Below, piece after piece: positions 8,347-17,560 of a stretch of 64,000 nucleotides of DNA (positions are counted from its first letter, which is position 1; every line of letters begins with the position of its first letter). The DNA is from Pollutimonas bauzanensis (GTDB lineage Bacteria; Pseudomonadota; Gammaproteobacteria; Burkholderiales; Burkholderiaceae_B). The notes beneath the pieces are model-generated. The model did not search any database. It was not told the DNA's origin and saw nothing but the letters and a program-made list of their open reading frames with translations. Where the stretch lies: NCBI RefSeq assembly GCF_900129885.1, contig NZ_FQXE01000007.1, positions 124,001-188,000 of the forward strand, written 5' to 3'. Both the position numbers and the translations under genes were made by a program.

Positions 8347-9375
8347 ATGAGCGATACGGTAAAAATTTCATGCAAAAATCTGTGGCAGCTGTTTGGCAAA
8401 GGCGCCCACGGTTTTCTCGATAAACATCAGCGCGACCCAAGCGACGCCGAGCTGGCGTCTGCGGGTTTGATTGCGGCTGTACGCGACGTCAGCTTTGATG
8501 TCTATGCGGGCGAGATCCTGGTCATCATGGGCTTGAGCGGGTCGGGCAAGTCCACGCTTGTGCGCTGCCTCACGCGGCTCATCGAGCCCAGCGCCGGCCA
8601 GGTGCTGTTCAATGGCGTCGATCTATTGCAAGCTTCGCGCCGCAGCCTGACGGATATTCGCCGGCGCAAGATGGGCATGGTGTTTCAGCACTTTGGCCTG
8701 CTGCCGCACCGTACCGTATTGGACAATATCGCTTTTCCGCTCGAGATCCAGAACGTACCGAAAGCGACCCGTTTAGCCAAAGCGAGCGAGTTGGTCGCAA
8801 CCGTTGGCCTCGAAGGGCGCGAGCACAATTTTCCCCGCGAATTGTCGGGCGGCCAGCAACAACGTGTCGGGATTGCGCGCAGCCTTATCGGCGAATGCGA
8901 TGTCTGGTTTTTGGATGAGCCGTTCTCGGCCCTCGACCCGCTGATCCGGCGCGAGATGCAGGATGAGTTCGTGAGCCTGCAATCCCGGCTGAACAAGACC
9001 ATCGTATTCGTCACGCATGATTTTGACGAAGCCGTGCGCCTGGGCAATCGTATCGCCATCATGAAGGATGGCCGCCTGGCGCAAATCGGCACCGCGGAAG
9101 AATTGTTGATGACGCCGGCGAACGACTATGTCAAAAAATTTGTGCAGTATGCGCCGCGCGCCAAATTGATTTCGACGCAGAAGATCATGGCGCCTGCAAA
9201 CCCTGGCGATTTCAGTCTCGCCGGCAAGCAGAATGTGATCAGGAACACTGACGTTCTGGAAAATATAGCGCGGCGCGTGATCGAAGCCGATCGGGCCTTG
9301 CCTGTCGTCGACGCCGCGGGCCTGCTGGTGGGGCAGGTCAGTCGCGAGCATTTGGCACGGGCGCTGTTCCAATGA
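8347..9375 (+). CDS. Glycine betaine/proline-type ABC transporter ATP-binding protein
   Basis: A 342-residue ATPase of the ProV/OpuAA type. Walker A is GLSGSGKST (residues 62-70), the signature LSGGQQQRVG and Walker B VWFLDEP. Residues 1-45 carry the ProV-like N-terminal extension (LWQLFGKGAHGF...). The last 70 or so residues are a reduced CBS-like region rather than the full tandem CBS pair of E. coli ProV. It energises uptake from the inner face of the membrane. Its stop overlaps the start of the permease gene by four bases (ATGA), implying translational coupling. Confidence 0.92.
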   Translation: MSDTVKISCKNLWQLFGKGAHGFLDKHQRDPSDAELASAGLIAAVRDVSFDVYAGEILVIMGLSGSGKSTLVRCLTRLIEPSAGQVLFNGVDLLQASRRSLTDIRRRKMGMVFQHFGLLPHRTVLDNIAFPLEIQNVPKATRLAKASELVATVGLEGREHNFPRELSGGQQQRVGIARSLIGECDVWFLDEPFSALDPLIRREMQDEFVSLQSRLNKTIVFVTHDFDEAVRLGNRIAIMKDGRLAQIGTAEELLMTPANDYVKKFVQYAPRAKLISTQKIMAPANPGDFSLAGKQNVIRNTDVLENIARRVIEADRALPVVDAAGLLVGQVSREHLARALFQ

Positions 9376-11450
9376 CACATAGCGCAACTCTATCCAACGA
9401 TGATTTGAACAGAGCGGATTCTGGCGCGCATCGGCCTGCCGGGCCCGCCGTTCGGGCCGGCGGCGTTGCGGCGCCGCTGACGGATGGGCGTTCCAGGACA
9501 GTTAGGCATCGGCCCTTGTATTGGGTCGCCGCGCTTGCCATTATTGTGCTGGGCCAGTTCGCGGTGAGCAGGCTGGCCTGGGTCGCGGACTACCCGTCTG
9601 ATTGGGTTCTGCCTCTCAAAGACTGGATCGATTCATTTTTCGAATGGCTGGTGTATGGGCTTCGTTTCTTTGCCGGAACGGCGTTTGAGTTCACGCCGCG
9701 TGACTTGACCCGTGGCGTCTCGGGGCTGCTGGCGTATCCGCTGGGGCTGTCCGAGTCGCTGTTTTTTGACGGTTTCTCCAAGCAGGTCCCGGCGCTGCCG
9801 TGGATCACGGTGGTCGGCCTTGCCGCGCTGTTGGGGCATTGGCTGGGCGGCTGGCGCAGCGCGCTGCTCGGCGCCCTCGCATTTGCGTATTTGGCGTTGT
9901 TTGGCGTCTGGCAGGCGTCGATGCAGACTTTTTCCCTCGTGCTCGTCACGGTTCCCATGGTTTTCCTGATCGGCTTGGTGGCCGGGGTATTGATGAGTAA
10001 AAGCCGGCATTTCAAAAATGCGGTGACGCCTCTGTTCGATATCCTGCAGAGCATGCCGCCGTTTGCCTACCTGGTGCCTATTGTGGTGCTGTATGGCGTG
10101 GGCAACGTGCCCGCCATGATCGCTACCGCCTTGTTTGCGGTGCCGCCCGTTGCGCGTTGCATTTCACTTGGGTTGGAAAGTGTGCGTCAGGGTGTGCTCG
10201 AGGCGGGTCGGATGATGGGCTGCACGCGCTGGCAATTATTGTGGCAGGTGCAATTGCCGGCTGCGCGGTCGGTGTTATTGGTTGGTTTGAACCAGGGCAT
10301 CATGCAAACCCTGGCCATGATTGTGCTGGCCGCACTGATCGGGGCGTCGGGCCTTGGCAGCGAGTTGCTGACGTCGCTGCAATCCTTGCGTCTGGGCGAA
10401 GCGTTGGAGCAAGGGATCGCGATTGTCGTGATCGCCGTGGTGCTGGACCGTTACAGCCGCGCGTATGCGTTGAAGCAGCCGATGTACATCGACACGAGCC
10501 TCGGCTGGTGGCGGCGCCACCCCTATGTGGTGCTCGCGCTGGCCTTCCTGGTCGTGAGCATTTTGCTCGCTCGCGCGCTGCCGGATCTGGCGCTGCTGAC
10601 CAATGAACACAGCATCACCACCGCGCCATACTGGAATGCCGGCATCGATTGGATCAACATGCATCTGTATGAGTCGGTCCAGGCATTTCGCAATTTCACG
10701 CTGCTTGAGATCCTGATCCCGACGCGTGACTTTTTCCAGGCAATTCCGTGGATCACCTTTGTCGCCTTGGTCGCTTTGCTGGGCTATCGCCTGGGCGGCT
10801 GGTCAGTGGCGCTGATCGCCGGTCTGCTCATTTTATTCCCGGCGGCCACCGGTCTTTGGCTCGAGGCGATGACCACGCTGTATATGATAGGGACAGCGGC
10901 CGTGGTTTGTGTCAGCGTGGGTTTTGTCATCGGACTGGGCGCATCGCGTACCGCTGGCTGGTCTCGTTTTGCGGCGGGCGTGTGCGATTTCCTGCAAACC
11001 TTCCCATCATTCATCTACCTGATTCCGGTAGTGATGTTGTTCAAGGTGAGCGACTTGTCAGCCATCATCGCAGTGTTGCTGTTTGCCGTGGTGCCGATGA
11101 TACGCTACACCATACTGGGGCTGCGCGGCGTACCGACGCCGATCATCGAGGCTGCGACTCAACAAGGCGCGACGCGGCTGCAGCGCTTAGTGAAAGTGGA
11201 GCTGCCGATAGCCTTGCCTGAAATCATGCTGGGCGTGAACCAGGTGATTTTCATGGCCTTGTTCATGGTCGCGATCACCGCCTTGATCGGGACACAGGAT
11301 TTGGGCGCTGAAATCAATGCGGCGCGTTCAGGCAATGAAATTGGCAAGGCCTTGGTCGCGGGCTTGTGTATTGCATTCATGGGAATTGCCGCGGATCGCC
11401 TGATCGGTGCCTGGGTCAAGCACAAGAAAGTCGAGTTGGGCTTGGCTTGA
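9372..11450 (+). CDS. Double-length ABC permease with two ProW-like modules
   Basis: A 692-residue inner-membrane protein made of two homologous permease modules, about residues 45-365 and 375-690. Each module has its own cytoplasmic coupling (EAA) loop: EAGRMMGCTRWQLLWQVQLP in the first and EAATQQGATRLQRLVKVELP in the second. Each also has paired PPFAYLVPIVVLYGVG or PSFIYLIPVVMLFKVS segments. Ordinary ProW/OpuAB permeases have a single module and act as homodimers, so this gene probably encodes the entire membrane pore in one chain. The substrate is expected to be a quaternary amine or proline, judged from the partner genes. Confidence 0.9.
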   Translation: MTHSATLSNDDLNRADSGAHRPAGPAVRAGGVAAPLTDGRSRTVRHRPLYWVAALAIIVLGQFAVSRLAWVADYPSDWVLPLKDWIDSFFEWLVYGLRFFAGTAFEFTPRDLTRGVSGLLAYPLGLSESLFFDGFSKQVPALPWITVVGLAALLGHWLGGWRSALLGALAFAYLALFGVWQASMQTFSLVLVTVPMVFLIGLVAGVLMSKSRHFKNAVTPLFDILQSMPPFAYLVPIVVLYGVGNVPAMIATALFAVPPVARCISLGLESVRQGVLEAGRMMGCTRWQLLWQVQLPAARSVLLVGLNQGIMQTLAMIVLAALIGASGLGSELLTSLQSLRLGEALEQGIAIVVIAVVLDRYSRAYALKQPMYIDTSLGWWRRHPYVVLALAFLVVSILLARALPDLALLTNEHSITTAPYWNAGIDWINMHLYESVQAFRNFTLLEILIPTRDFFQAIPWITFVALVALLGYRLGGWSVALIAGLLILFPAATGLWLEAMTTLYMIGTAAVVCVSVGFVIGLGASRTAGWSRFAAGVCDFLQTFPSFIYLIPVVMLFKVSDLSAIIAVLLFAVVPMIRYTILGLRGVPTPIIEAATQQGATRLQRLVKVELPIALPEIMLGVNQVIFMALFMVAITALIGTQDLGAEINAARSGNEIGKALVAGLCIAFMGIAADRLIGAWVKHKKVELGLA

Positions 11451-11514
11451 GGAAACTCTGCTTCTTAATGCTATAACTACTCGTTTGACGAACACTATCT
11501 ACGGAGCAACCTAT

Positions 11515-12051
11515 ATGGTCTCGCTGCAAGAGCAGCTTTTGAAAGCGGGTCTGGCCGACAAAAAAAAAGCCAAGCAGGCCCACCAGGACAAGAGCAAGCA
11601 GAAGAAGGTCGAGCGGCGAACCGGCACGCAAAGCATCGATGAGGCGAGGTTGGCCGCGCTCGAAACGCAACACAAGAATCTCGAGCGGACCCGCGAACTC
11701 AATGCCCAGCGCGTTGCAGCCGCCAAGCAAAAGTCGATCGCGGCGCAAATTGCCCAGATGGTGCAGCAGAGCCGCCAGAGCAAGGGCGCCGGCGACATTG
11801 CCTACAACTTTACCCACGGCAAGACCATCGAACGGCTGTATGTGTCGGCTGCGGTCCAGGCGCATTTAGTAGCCGGGCGCCTCGTGATTATCCGTCTGGG
11901 CAGCGCGACCGAGCTGGTGCCCAGGATAGTCGCAGACAAAATCGCCGAGCGTGATCCTTCGCTCGTCTTACGGGTGAACAAGACCAGCACCGAGATCGAT
12001 GAGGACGATCCTTACGCCGCCTTCCAGATCCCGGACGACTTGATGTGGTAA
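11515..12051 (+). CDS. DUF2058 family protein
   Basis: A 178-residue cytoplasmic protein starting at MVSLQEQLLKAG, with a GGAG ribosome site before the ATG at 11515. The first half is a highly charged helix or coiled coil, rich in Lys, Gln and Arg (about residues 10-95). The second half is a compact domain with YNFTHGKTIERLYVS and ending DDPYAAFQIPDDLMW, typical of DUF2058 (YaiL-like). Function is unknown; an RNA or ribosome-associated role is only a guess from charge. It is separated by 64 bases from the permease gene and may have its own promoter. Confidence 0.85.
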   Translation: MVSLQEQLLKAGLADKKKAKQAHQDKSKQKKVERRTGTQSIDEARLAALETQHKNLERTRELNAQRVAAAKQKSIAAQIAQMVQQSRQSKGAGDIAYNFTHGKTIERLYVSAAVQAHLVAGRLVIIRLGSATELVPRIVADKIAERDPSLVLRVNKTSTEIDEDDPYAAFQIPDDLMW

Positions 12052-12099
12052 CAAGTTTTTCACTTGGCTGCCTGCCGCTTTTAGGCGTATCGTATAGAT

Positions 12100-13056
12100 A
12101 TGGTCGATGCCGCTACTTTCTCAAGCAAACCGGGCGTCCTGATTTTGGGCGGGACGGGTTTTGTCGGTCAAGTTCTGGTCCGCACCCTGACTGAGGCGGG
12201 CTACGCTGTTACGGTTCTCAGCCGACACGCTAGTCTCCATGGAAATTTGGCATCGCATCCATTTGTGCATGTGCTGGGCCTGCCAATCAAGCCTGATGCA
12301 GATGACGCCGATTCATCCTCCTCGTTGGCCGAATTGTTGCAGGGGCATGTTGCCCTGATTAATCTGGTCGGCATACTGAATGAACCGCGCCATACCGGGC
12401 AAGTTTTCGAGCAGGTGCATGTCGGTTTTACACATATTGCACTGGCTGCGGCGCATCAGGCTGGCATTGCACGCTATCTTCATATGAGCGCGCTGGGGGC
12501 CGATGCGGTAAATGGCTCCAGTTTTTACCTGCGCAGCAAAGGGGCGGCAGAGTCTTGGGCGCACGAATTTGGTTCGTCGCACGGTATCGCGGTGACCAGT
12601 TTTCGGCCTTCGGTTATTTTCGGGCCAGGCGATTCGTTTTTAAGTCGTTTTGCTGCCTTGGCCCGATTGATGCCAGGCGTTTTTCCATTGGCCTGTGCCC
12701 AAGCGCGTTTCGCGCCGGTATATGTTGGCGATGTCTGCGACCAGTTCCTTGCGGCCCTTCGGGACCCGGGCAAGGCCGGGCAACGCCTTGACCTATGCGG
12801 TCCGCGCGATTATGCGCTGCGCGACCTTGTGGCCTATGCGGCTCGCGTGTCGGGGCACCCGCGCCGTGTTCTTCCTTTGCCCGACTGGGTTGCGCGCGTG
12901 CAGGCCAGGGCGCTGGAGTTCGCGCCCGGGAAGCCCTTTACCCGCGACAATTATGCTTCGCTGCAGACGGCAAGTGTCTGCGCTTCTGGTTGCCCACGGC
13001 AACCAACCCGCTTGGAAGATATCGCGCCTGGCTATGTAGGCCGACCCCATCAGTGA
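12100..13056 (+). CDS. NAD(P)-binding protein of the complex I NDUFA9-like family
   Basis: A 318-residue atypical SDR. The N-terminal dinucleotide motif is VLILGGTGFVGQ (residues 13-24). LINLVGIL and YLHMSALGAD follow, then YLRSKGAAES with the SDR Tyr-x-x-x-Lys. The later segment TSFRPSVIFGPGDSFLSRFA is characteristic of the NDUFA9-like (complex I 39-kDa subunit) group found in Bordetella and relatives. The bacterial role is not established; it is probably a quinone or NADPH-related accessory enzyme. The last 40 residues are Cys/Pro-rich and poorly conserved-looking. Confidence 0.85.
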   Translation: MVDAATFSSKPGVLILGGTGFVGQVLVRTLTEAGYAVTVLSRHASLHGNLASHPFVHVLGLPIKPDADDADSSSSLAELLQGHVALINLVGILNEPRHTGQVFEQVHVGFTHIALAAAHQAGIARYLHMSALGADAVNGSSFYLRSKGAAESWAHEFGSSHGIAVTSFRPSVIFGPGDSFLSRFAALARLMPGVFPLACAQARFAPVYVGDVCDQFLAALRDPGKAGQRLDLCGPRDYALRDLVAYAARVSGHPRRVLPLPDWVARVQARALEFAPGKPFTRDNYASLQTASVCASGCPRQPTRLEDIAPGYVGRPHQ

Positions 13057-13224
13057 CTCGAGCGTGCGTTCGTGTGGCAGGTCGGCTGTCGCCTTGCCAT
13101 GGCAGGCTGCCTGTTATTTCCTGCAGACCCGGCCCGGTAGCATCTTGAACAGGATCACGCGCGATTAGTTTCCTTACAAACGCCTTAACGTGTCAAAATA
13201 GAAACAATTTATAAGGAATCTGGC

Positions 13225-13665
13225 ATGTGGTTTTGGTTTGGCGTAGCCGCGCTGTTTCTGTTATTGGAGATGGCTACGGGCACTTTCTATCTGTTGCTGG
13301 TGGCCTTGGGCCTGGCGGCATCTGGCACGGCGGCGTACGCGGGTTTATCGCTGGTGTGGCAAATCATCAGCGGTTTGGCCGTATCGCTGGTAGGGCTGGT
13401 GGCGCTGCATCGTTATCGTCAGTCCAAAGGTCAGGTGCCGACTCAGTCCAATCCCAATGTGGTGCAAGACATAGGCCGCAGCGTGATCGTGGACGCTTGG
13501 GACGAAAACGGACAGGTCAGGGTGTTTTATCGGGGCGCCAACTGGAGCGCGCGCATAGACGCCGGCCAGCCCGCGCAGCCTGGCGAACACTATATTCAAG
13601 CTGTGCAAGGCCTGACGCTGATTTTGCGGCCAGGCCGGTATCCCGCATCGGATACCCGACATTAA
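13225..13665 (+). CDS. NfeD-like membrane protein
   Basis: A 146-residue protein with three hydrophobic segments (about 1-15, 19-38 and 42-62) and a C-terminal OB-fold domain of the NfeD type. AAGGAA precedes the ATG. NfeD proteins are encoded beside SPFH/stomatin proteins and are thought to act with them in membrane microdomains. Here the stomatin partner follows 47 bases downstream, a classic nfeD-qmcA pair. Confidence 0.88.
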   Translation: MWFWFGVAALFLLLEMATGTFYLLLVALGLAASGTAAYAGLSLVWQIISGLAVSLVGLVALHRYRQSKGQVPTQSNPNVVQDIGRSVIVDAWDENGQVRVFYRGANWSARIDAGQPAQPGEHYIQAVQGLTLILRPGRYPASDTRH

Positions 13666-13712
13666 GCGTTTGGAGTCCCAAACGTCTTCATCTTTTTCTT
13701 ATTGGATCCCCT

Positions 13713-14648
13713 ATGGACGCTTATGTAATGACGCTAGCCTTCTGGATAATCGCGGCTCTGGTCGTGTTTGTCATTATCAAATCCACAATTCAGATCGTGC
13801 CCCAACAGCATGCCGCGGTGGTGGAGCGCTTGGGCAAATTCGATCGCACGCTGTCTCCTGGATTGGGGTTTACTGTTCCCTTCGTGGAAAAGGTGGCTTA
13901 TCGCCACTCGCTCAAAGAAATGGTGCTGGATGTCGCCAGCCAGGTTTGCATCACCAAGGACAACACCCAGTTGAAGGTGGACGGGGTGCTGTACTACCAG
14001 GTCACCGATCCACGCCAGGCGTCCTATGGGTCGACCAATTACGTGCTGGCAATTTCCAATCTGGCCCAGACGTCATTGCGCTCCGTAATTGGCAAGCTGG
14101 AAATGGACGAGACCTTCGAGAAGCGCGACCTGATCAATGTGGCCGTGGTGAAGGCGCTGGACGAGGCCGCCACCAACTGGGGCGTCAAGGTGCTGCGCTA
14201 CGAGATCAGCGACTTGACCCCTCCGGACGAAATCCTGCGGGCCATGCAATTGCAGATCACCGCTGAACGCACCAAGCGGGCGCTGGTGACCGAATCCGAG
14301 GGTAAGAAGCAGGAAGACATCAATATTGCCCAGGGCAACCGCCAGGCGGCCATCCTCAAGTCCGAAGGCGAGCAGCAATCCATGATCAACTACGCGCAGG
14401 GCGAAGCTCAGGCGCTACTGACCATCGCGCAGGCCACCGCCGCATCCCTGGAGCGGGTCGCGCAGGCCACCCAGACACCTGGCGGCATGGATGCCGTCAA
14501 CCTGAGCGTGGCCGAACGCTATGTGGACGCCTTCAAGGAAGTCGCCCAGAAAAACAATACCTTGATATTGCCCGCCAACATGGGCGATATGGGCAGCATG
14601 ATTGCCGCGGCCATGACCATGGTCAAGGCCGCCAAGCCCGCCGGCTAG
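13713..14648 (+). CDS. qmcA: SPFH/stomatin family membrane protein QmcA
   Basis: A 311-residue protein starting at MDAYVMTLAFW; the frame is open far upstream through nfeD but that part is a shadow. One N-terminal membrane helix (residues 5-25) leads into an SPFH/band-7 domain (STIQIVPQQHAAVVERLGKF onward). A long Ala/Gln/Glu-rich coiled coil (about 175-260) follows, then a short hydrophobic tail. QmcA/stomatins form oligomeric membrane scaffolds that interact with FtsH-type proteases. It is paired with the NfeD gene and followed by a hairpin terminator. Confidence 0.9.
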   Translation: MDAYVMTLAFWIIAALVVFVIIKSTIQIVPQQHAAVVERLGKFDRTLSPGLGFTVPFVEKVAYRHSLKEMVLDVASQVCITKDNTQLKVDGVLYYQVTDPRQASYGSTNYVLAISNLAQTSLRSVIGKLEMDETFEKRDLINVAVVKALDEAATNWGVKVLRYEISDLTPPDEILRAMQLQITAERTKRALVTESEGKKQEDINIAQGNRQAAILKSEGEQQSMINYAQGEAQALLTIAQATAASLERVAQATQTPGGMDAVNLSVAERYVDAFKEVAQKNNTLILPANMGDMGSMIAAAMTMVKAAKPAG

Positions 14649-14649
14649 G

Positions 14650-14670
14650 GGCGCGGCATAGCGCGCCTTT
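14650..14670 (+). terminator. Probable Rho-independent terminator after qmcA
   Basis: GGCGCG and CGCGCC arms with a 6-base loop start just after the qmcA stop codon and are followed by TTT. The T-run is short, so termination may be partial. Confidence 0.5.
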
Positions 14671-14770
14671 GCCAATCGCAATACGCTAATTTTTGTTAGA
14701 ATGCACCAGCGGCAGGTCCGCTGGCTGTTTCCATCATCAATCGCTCCCTCATTTACCAAGGTCCAATCCG

Positions 14771-15607
14771 GTGCCCGTCTCGCGTCTCAATCGCTCCAAG
14801 CCCCAACATAGCGCGCGGGTCGCGGTAAAGCAGAGTCCGCGCGGAAAGGAGTCGACGCTTTTTGTCAGCTCTGTCGAGAAGGCCTTGAGCGTTCTCGAAG
14901 CGTTCGATGGTTCCCAGGCTGCGCTGACACTCTCGCAAATCGCCGCCAAGACGCAGATGGACCTGAGTTCCGCCCAGCGCGCCGTCCATACCTTGACAAC
15001 GTTGCGGTATCTCAGGAAAGACGAAGCGACACGGCAGTTCGAGCTGGCGCCGCGTTTGCTGGATTTCTCTTTTCGCTATCTTGCTTCAAACGAACTGGCT
15101 CGCCGCGCCATTCCCTATGTGCAGCAGCTGGCGCGCGAGACCGAGGAAACGACCAACCTTACCATCCTGGATGATACGGAAATCGTTTACATCATACGGA
15201 TAGCAAGCCGGCATATGCTGGCGCCCAACGTCATCGTGGGCACGCGCATACCGGCGTTTTGCGCGGCTCCGGGACTCGCCATGCTGGCTTATCTCCCTGA
15301 CGCCGAGGCGGAAGACATCCTGGCCCGGACGGATTTCGTGTCCTATACGTCACACCCGTATCACGACAAATCGTCGGCAATGGATCGTCTGCGCCAGATT
15401 CGTGAAACGGGCTACGTTCGCGCCGAAGGGGAGTTTTACAAAGGCGACGTATCGACGGCGGCGCCGGTTCTGGACATCAACAACAGGCCGCTGGGCGCCG
15501 TCAATATTTCGATTTCGACGAGCCGGTGGGATGCCGCGCGCGATCAGAAACGGATCACCGATCTGGTGATCACCGCCGCCGCCGCGATCTCCGGCCATCC
15601 ACGGTAA
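14771..15607 (+). CDS. IclR family transcriptional regulator
   Basis: An IclR-type regulator of 278 residues if GTG at 14771 is the start; the frame is open to a TTG at 14693, and the first 35 residues are weakly conserved in either case. The winged helix-turn-helix is about residues 35-95 (LSQIAAKTQMDLSSAQRAVH). The effector domain contains VGTRIPAFCAAPGLAMLAYL and ends PLGAVNISISTSRW, typical of the family. It is convergent with the ABC/CoA-ligase run on the minus strand and only 13 bases separate their stops. It is the obvious candidate regulator of that run, by position only. Confidence 0.88.
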   Translation: MPVSRLNRSKPQHSARVAVKQSPRGKESTLFVSSVEKALSVLEAFDGSQAALTLSQIAAKTQMDLSSAQRAVHTLTTLRYLRKDEATRQFELAPRLLDFSFRYLASNELARRAIPYVQQLARETEETTNLTILDDTEIVYIIRIASRHMLAPNVIVGTRIPAFCAAPGLAMLAYLPDAEAEDILARTDFVSYTSHPYHDKSSAMDRLRQIRETGYVRAEGEFYKGDVSTAAPVLDINNRPLGAVNISISTSRWDAARDQKRITDLVITAAAAISGHPR

Positions 15608-15620
15608 AGCCGGCATAAGC

Positions 15621-16697
15621 CTAATCGGTCGAACCGGGCTGCAGTATCAGCGCGTCTTCCGGCGCCCAGGCCACGCGCACTGTGCTGCCTGCGCTTCTCG
15701 GGCAGGCGCCCGGAATCGGCCTCGCCTTCACGATAACGCTTACCTGGCCGATGCGAACGGTATAGCGCGTCACTTCGCCGACAAAGGCCGTCGCGTCTAC
15801 GATGCCTTCGAGCGTGTTCAACGCGCTGTCATCGTTTTCCACGAACCTGAGTCGATCCGGCCGGATCATGAGCTGGCGGTCATCGCCTATTTCGGCGTCG
15901 TCGTGTTCGGGCAAGGTGGCGCGCAGCACCTGCCCCCCCGGAAGCCTGACCGTTTTGGCGGACTCGACCTTGCAATCCAGCAAATTCGATTCGCCCAGGA
16001 AATCCGCGACGAACACGTTCCGCGGACGGAAGTAGAGATCCTCGGGGGTGCCGAGTTGCTCTATCCGCCCTCCGCGCATAAGGCAAATGCGGTCCGAGAG
16101 GAACAGGGCTTCTTCCTGATCATGCGTCACATAGATGATGGTGACCCGAGTCTCCTGATGGATGCGCCGGATCTCGCGCTGGAGCTGGTCCCGCAGTTTT
16201 TTGTCGAGCGCGCCCAGGGGTTCGTCCATGAGGATGACCGGGGGCTCGTAGACCAGGCAGCGCGCGATCGCGACGCGCTGCTGCTGGCCGCCCGAAAGCT
16301 CCCGCGGCTTTCTTTTGGCCAGGTGCTCCAGTTGGACTATCTTCAGGATGCCGCTTACGCGCTGGCGGATTTCACTTCGGGACAGGCGGCGTATTTTCAG
16401 GGGGAAGGCGATGTTCTCTTCCACCGTCATGTGAGGGACCAGCGCATAGCTTTGAAACACCATGCCCAGGCCGCGCTTGCGCGATTCGATCCAGGTCATG
16501 TCGGTGTCGCTGATCAGCACGCTGCCGGTGTCGGGCTCCACCATGCCTGCAATGACATTGAGCAGGGTGGTCTTGCCCGAGCCGCTGGCGCCCAGCAATG
16601 TCATGAACTCGCCGTCTTCGATGCTCAGACTGACGTTATCCAGTGCGCGGCAATCAACATACGATTTGTTGATTTCTTTGAGTACTACGCTGCTCAT
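15621..16697 (-). CDS. PotA-like ABC transporter ATP-binding protein
   Basis: A 358-residue ATPase. Walker A is GASGSGKTT (about 36-44), the Q-loop is in GMVFQSYALVPHMTVEEN, the signature is LSGGQQQRVA, and Walker B is VILMDEP. A C-terminal TOBE domain covers about residues 280-350. This architecture is shared by spermidine/putrescine (PotA) and iron(III)-type importers. It is the last gene of a minus-strand run and follows the second permease with a 12-base gap. Together with the two permeases and binding protein it forms a complete importer. Confidence 0.92.
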   Translation of the reverse strand: MSSVVLKEINKSYVDCRALDNVSLSIEDGEFMTLLGASGSGKTTLLNVIAGMVEPDTGSVLISDTDMTWIESRKRGLGMVFQSYALVPHMTVEENIAFPLKIRRLSRSEIRQRVSGILKIVQLEHLAKRKPRELSGGQQQRVAIARCLVYEPPVILMDEPLGALDKKLRDQLQREIRRIHQETRVTIIYVTHDQEEALFLSDRICLMRGGRIEQLGTPEDLYFRPRNVFVADFLGESNLLDCKVESAKTVRLPGGQVLRATLPEHDDAEIGDDRQLMIRPDRLRFVENDDSALNTLEGIVDATAFVGEVTRYTVRIGQVSVIVKARPIPGACPRSAGSTVRVAWAPEDALILQPGSTD

Positions 16698-16709
16698 GGT
16701 GGCTGGTTC

Positions 16710-17555
16710 CTAAAGCGAAGGTGTTACTGTTTTGATGCCGCCCACCCGGATCATGACGAGGCAGATAAGCAGCGACAAAGCAGTCAATAAGGTGGACACA
16801 GCGGCGATTTCAGGGGTGTTGTCCCACATGATGCTGCTGTACATCCGCACGGGGAGCGTTTGCGTGTCGGGCCCGGAGATGAACCACGCGATAATGACTT
16901 CATCGAACGAAACCAGAAAGCTGAAGACCCAGCCTGCAATAATCGAAATCCTGAGTTGCGGCAGGATGATCTGGAAGAAAATTCTTACGGTGGAGGCGCC
17001 CATGATGTACGCGGCCCGTTCAAGGCTGGGGTCCACTTGCCGCAGGCCGCTCAGAACCATCACGACCACGAACGGCATCGCATACATGCTGTGCGCGAGC
17101 ACCAGGATGCTGTGCGAGCCAAGCGTGCCGGTCTTGGCGCCCAGGAAGTAGATCCCGAGGGAAATGACGATGACGGGAACGAACAGAGGGCAGACCACGA
17201 GCAGCTGCGCGATCGATTTTCCGCGGAAGCGCCCGCGCGAGAATGCATAGGCGGCGGGCACGCCGGCGACGATGGCCAGGGACGACGCAATGGTGGCGAT
17301 GATGGCGCTGTTGGCCATCGACGACATCCAGCCGCTGGACTGGAACAGCTGCTGGTAAAGCTTGAGGGAAAAGGAAGAGAAGGAATAGCCCTGCGAAAAT
17401 GAAATCGGGATGACGGTCAGGCTGGGCAGCACCAGATACAAGTAGACCATCCAGGCGGCGATGGTGGAGAACGCCGGCAAGGCGTTTCTGCGGACGCCGC
17501 GCCTTGGGGGCGCGGAATCGCTGCGGACGGCGGGGCGGGCGGGGGTCGTGATCAT
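16710..17555 (-). CDS. PotC-like ABC transporter permease
   Basis: A 281-residue inner-membrane permease. The ATG at 17555 is chosen because GGAGG lies about eight bases before it; the frame is open further upstream but overlaps the preceding gene. Six membrane segments are visible, and the coupling loop is RAAYIMGASTVRIFFQIILP. The polar N-terminus carries many Arg and Pro residues. It pairs with the PotB-like permease just upstream (5-base gap) to form the heterodimeric pore. Confidence 0.9.
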   Translation of the reverse strand: MITTPARPAVRSDSAPPRRGVRRNALPAFSTIAAWMVYLYLVLPSLTVIPISFSQGYSFSSFSLKLYQQLFQSSGWMSSMANSAIIATIASSLAIVAGVPAAYAFSRGRFRGKSIAQLLVVCPLFVPVIVISLGIYFLGAKTGTLGSHSILVLAHSMYAMPFVVVMVLSGLRQVDPSLERAAYIMGASTVRIFFQIILPQLRISIIAGWVFSFLVSFDEVIIAWFISGPDTQTLPVRMYSSIMWDNTPEIAAVSTLLTALSLLICLVMIRVGGIKTVTPSL

Positions 17556-17560
17556 CGGGG

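Noticed and set aside
10157-10606. 149-residue frame inside the double permease gene, and similar frames on the opposite strand of many genes
   Set aside because: Such long shadow frames are expected in GC-rich DNA; they show no family-like sequence and overlap well-supported genes.
13227-13712. Upstream part of a 473-residue frame continuous with qmcA
   Set aside because: It overlaps nfeD out of frame and has no family-like sequence; the stomatin starts at 13713.
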